Positions 63,752-64,000 of a stretch of DNA of 64,000 bases are shown here, in pieces; within the stretch, counting starts at the first letter, position 1, and each line of letters begins with the position of its first letter. The notes under the pieces are model-generated. The model was given only the letters and a program-made list of their open reading frames with translations, was not told the origin of the DNA and made no database searches. This DNA comes from Candida dubliniensis CD36 (taxonomy: Eukaryota > Ascomycota > Pichiomycetes > Serinales > Debaryomycetaceae). A program made the position numbers and the translations under genes. The stretch lies in contig NC_012865.1 in the NCBI RefSeq assembly GCF_000026945.1, positions 186,001 through 250,000 on the forward strand, written 5' to 3'.

Positions 63752-64000
63752 TTAATCATTAGCCGATTTATATAATTTGACGCAATTATTCCTATCAATG
63801 GTAATAATCATATGGAATGGTTCAAACACATGATCAATCAACTTAACAACATTATAAGTGGTGTTAGTCGTAGTGTTTCCATTTGATGATGTTTGATCAT
63901 TGGTAAATACAGGATCAATTATAACCACATTATTGTAATAACGTGTGTTAAAAGTCGCTTTCTCAGATTTCAATATCACAGAATCTTTAATTGAAGATAA
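63752..64000 (-). CDS. C-terminal end of an unidentified protein (5' part outside window)
   Basis: The minus-strand frame is open from the window edge to a TAG at 63,752-63,754, giving 82 residues. It includes NNVVIIDPVFTND, an Asn/Thr-rich loop, and FHMIITIDRNNCVKLYKSAND at the end. The last 20 residues could be a closing beta-strand pair of a propeller (TIDRNNCVKLYK), but no family can be named. Composition is ordinary for genes here. Confidence 0.6.
   Translation of the reverse strand, partial: LSSIKDSVILKSEKATFNTRYYNNVVIIDPVFTNDQTSSNGNTTTNTTYNVVKLIDHVFEPFHMIITIDRNNCVKLYKSAND

Overview
This is nuclear DNA from a budding yeast of the CUG-Ser clade, very close to Candida albicans. The evidence is AT-rich compact genes with almost no introns, and a dense run of recognisable Candida genes: TOP1, CAN1, HAL21, KAR5, RIM9, HAL22, DHR2, MSY1, CAN2, CIP1, an XRS2/NBS1 homologue, SEC9, FAD2, STE14, ARC18, CDC20, RCN1, CIC1 and EBP1. 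From memory this is the C. albicans chromosome 6 block orf19.96 to orf19.125. Proteins differ slightly from the C. albicans ones as I recall them, so C. dubliniensis is the best guess (inference). CTG must be read as serine. In CDC20 a CTG sits where the family has a conserved serine.

Layout. 1-12 kb: the tail of a WD-repeat gene, a LAM-type sterol transporter, a probable mitochondrial protein, an AIP5-like actin regulator, the CHCH protein MIX17, a second probable mitochondrial membrane protein, and a PRM5/CSI2-like membrane protein. 12.7-34 kb: TOP1, then a nested inverted arrangement. CAN1 and CAN2 (arginine/basic amino acid permeases) lie outside in opposite orientation. Inside them a 1,272-bp nearly identical inverted repeat carries HAL21 and HAL22 (PAP phosphatases). 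This repeat flanks a 6.1-kb core with KAR5, an unknown probable mitochondrial protein, RIM9 and a lipase. DHR2 and MSY1 sit between HAL22 and CAN2. 35-56 kb: CIP1, XRS2 (with a small 5' intron), SEC9, FAD2, a divergent pair of isoprenylcysteine methyltransferase genes, ARC18, CDC20, RCN1, CIC1 and EBP1. 56.3-63.75 kb: about 7.4 kb without a convincing gene. 63.75-64 kb: the 3' end of another gene on the minus strand.

The gene-free block is the most unusual part. It is bracketed by diverged inverted copies of a roughly 85-105-bp element (56,964-57,048 and 63,126-63,230). Inside it is a G/T-rich degenerate tandem array with a near-exact 71-bp period, anchored at 13 successive positions from 59,658 to 60,511. 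It could be a centromere-type or other structural locus, or the remains of a mobile element. The sequence alone does not decide.

Other points of note. An ATG-less open extension upstream of TOP1 reads like a mitochondrial presequence. Both HAL phosphatases have an in-frame membrane-anchor extension upstream of the canonical start. Several starts here were chosen by rejecting upstream TTG/GTG codons in favour of the first sensible ATG.
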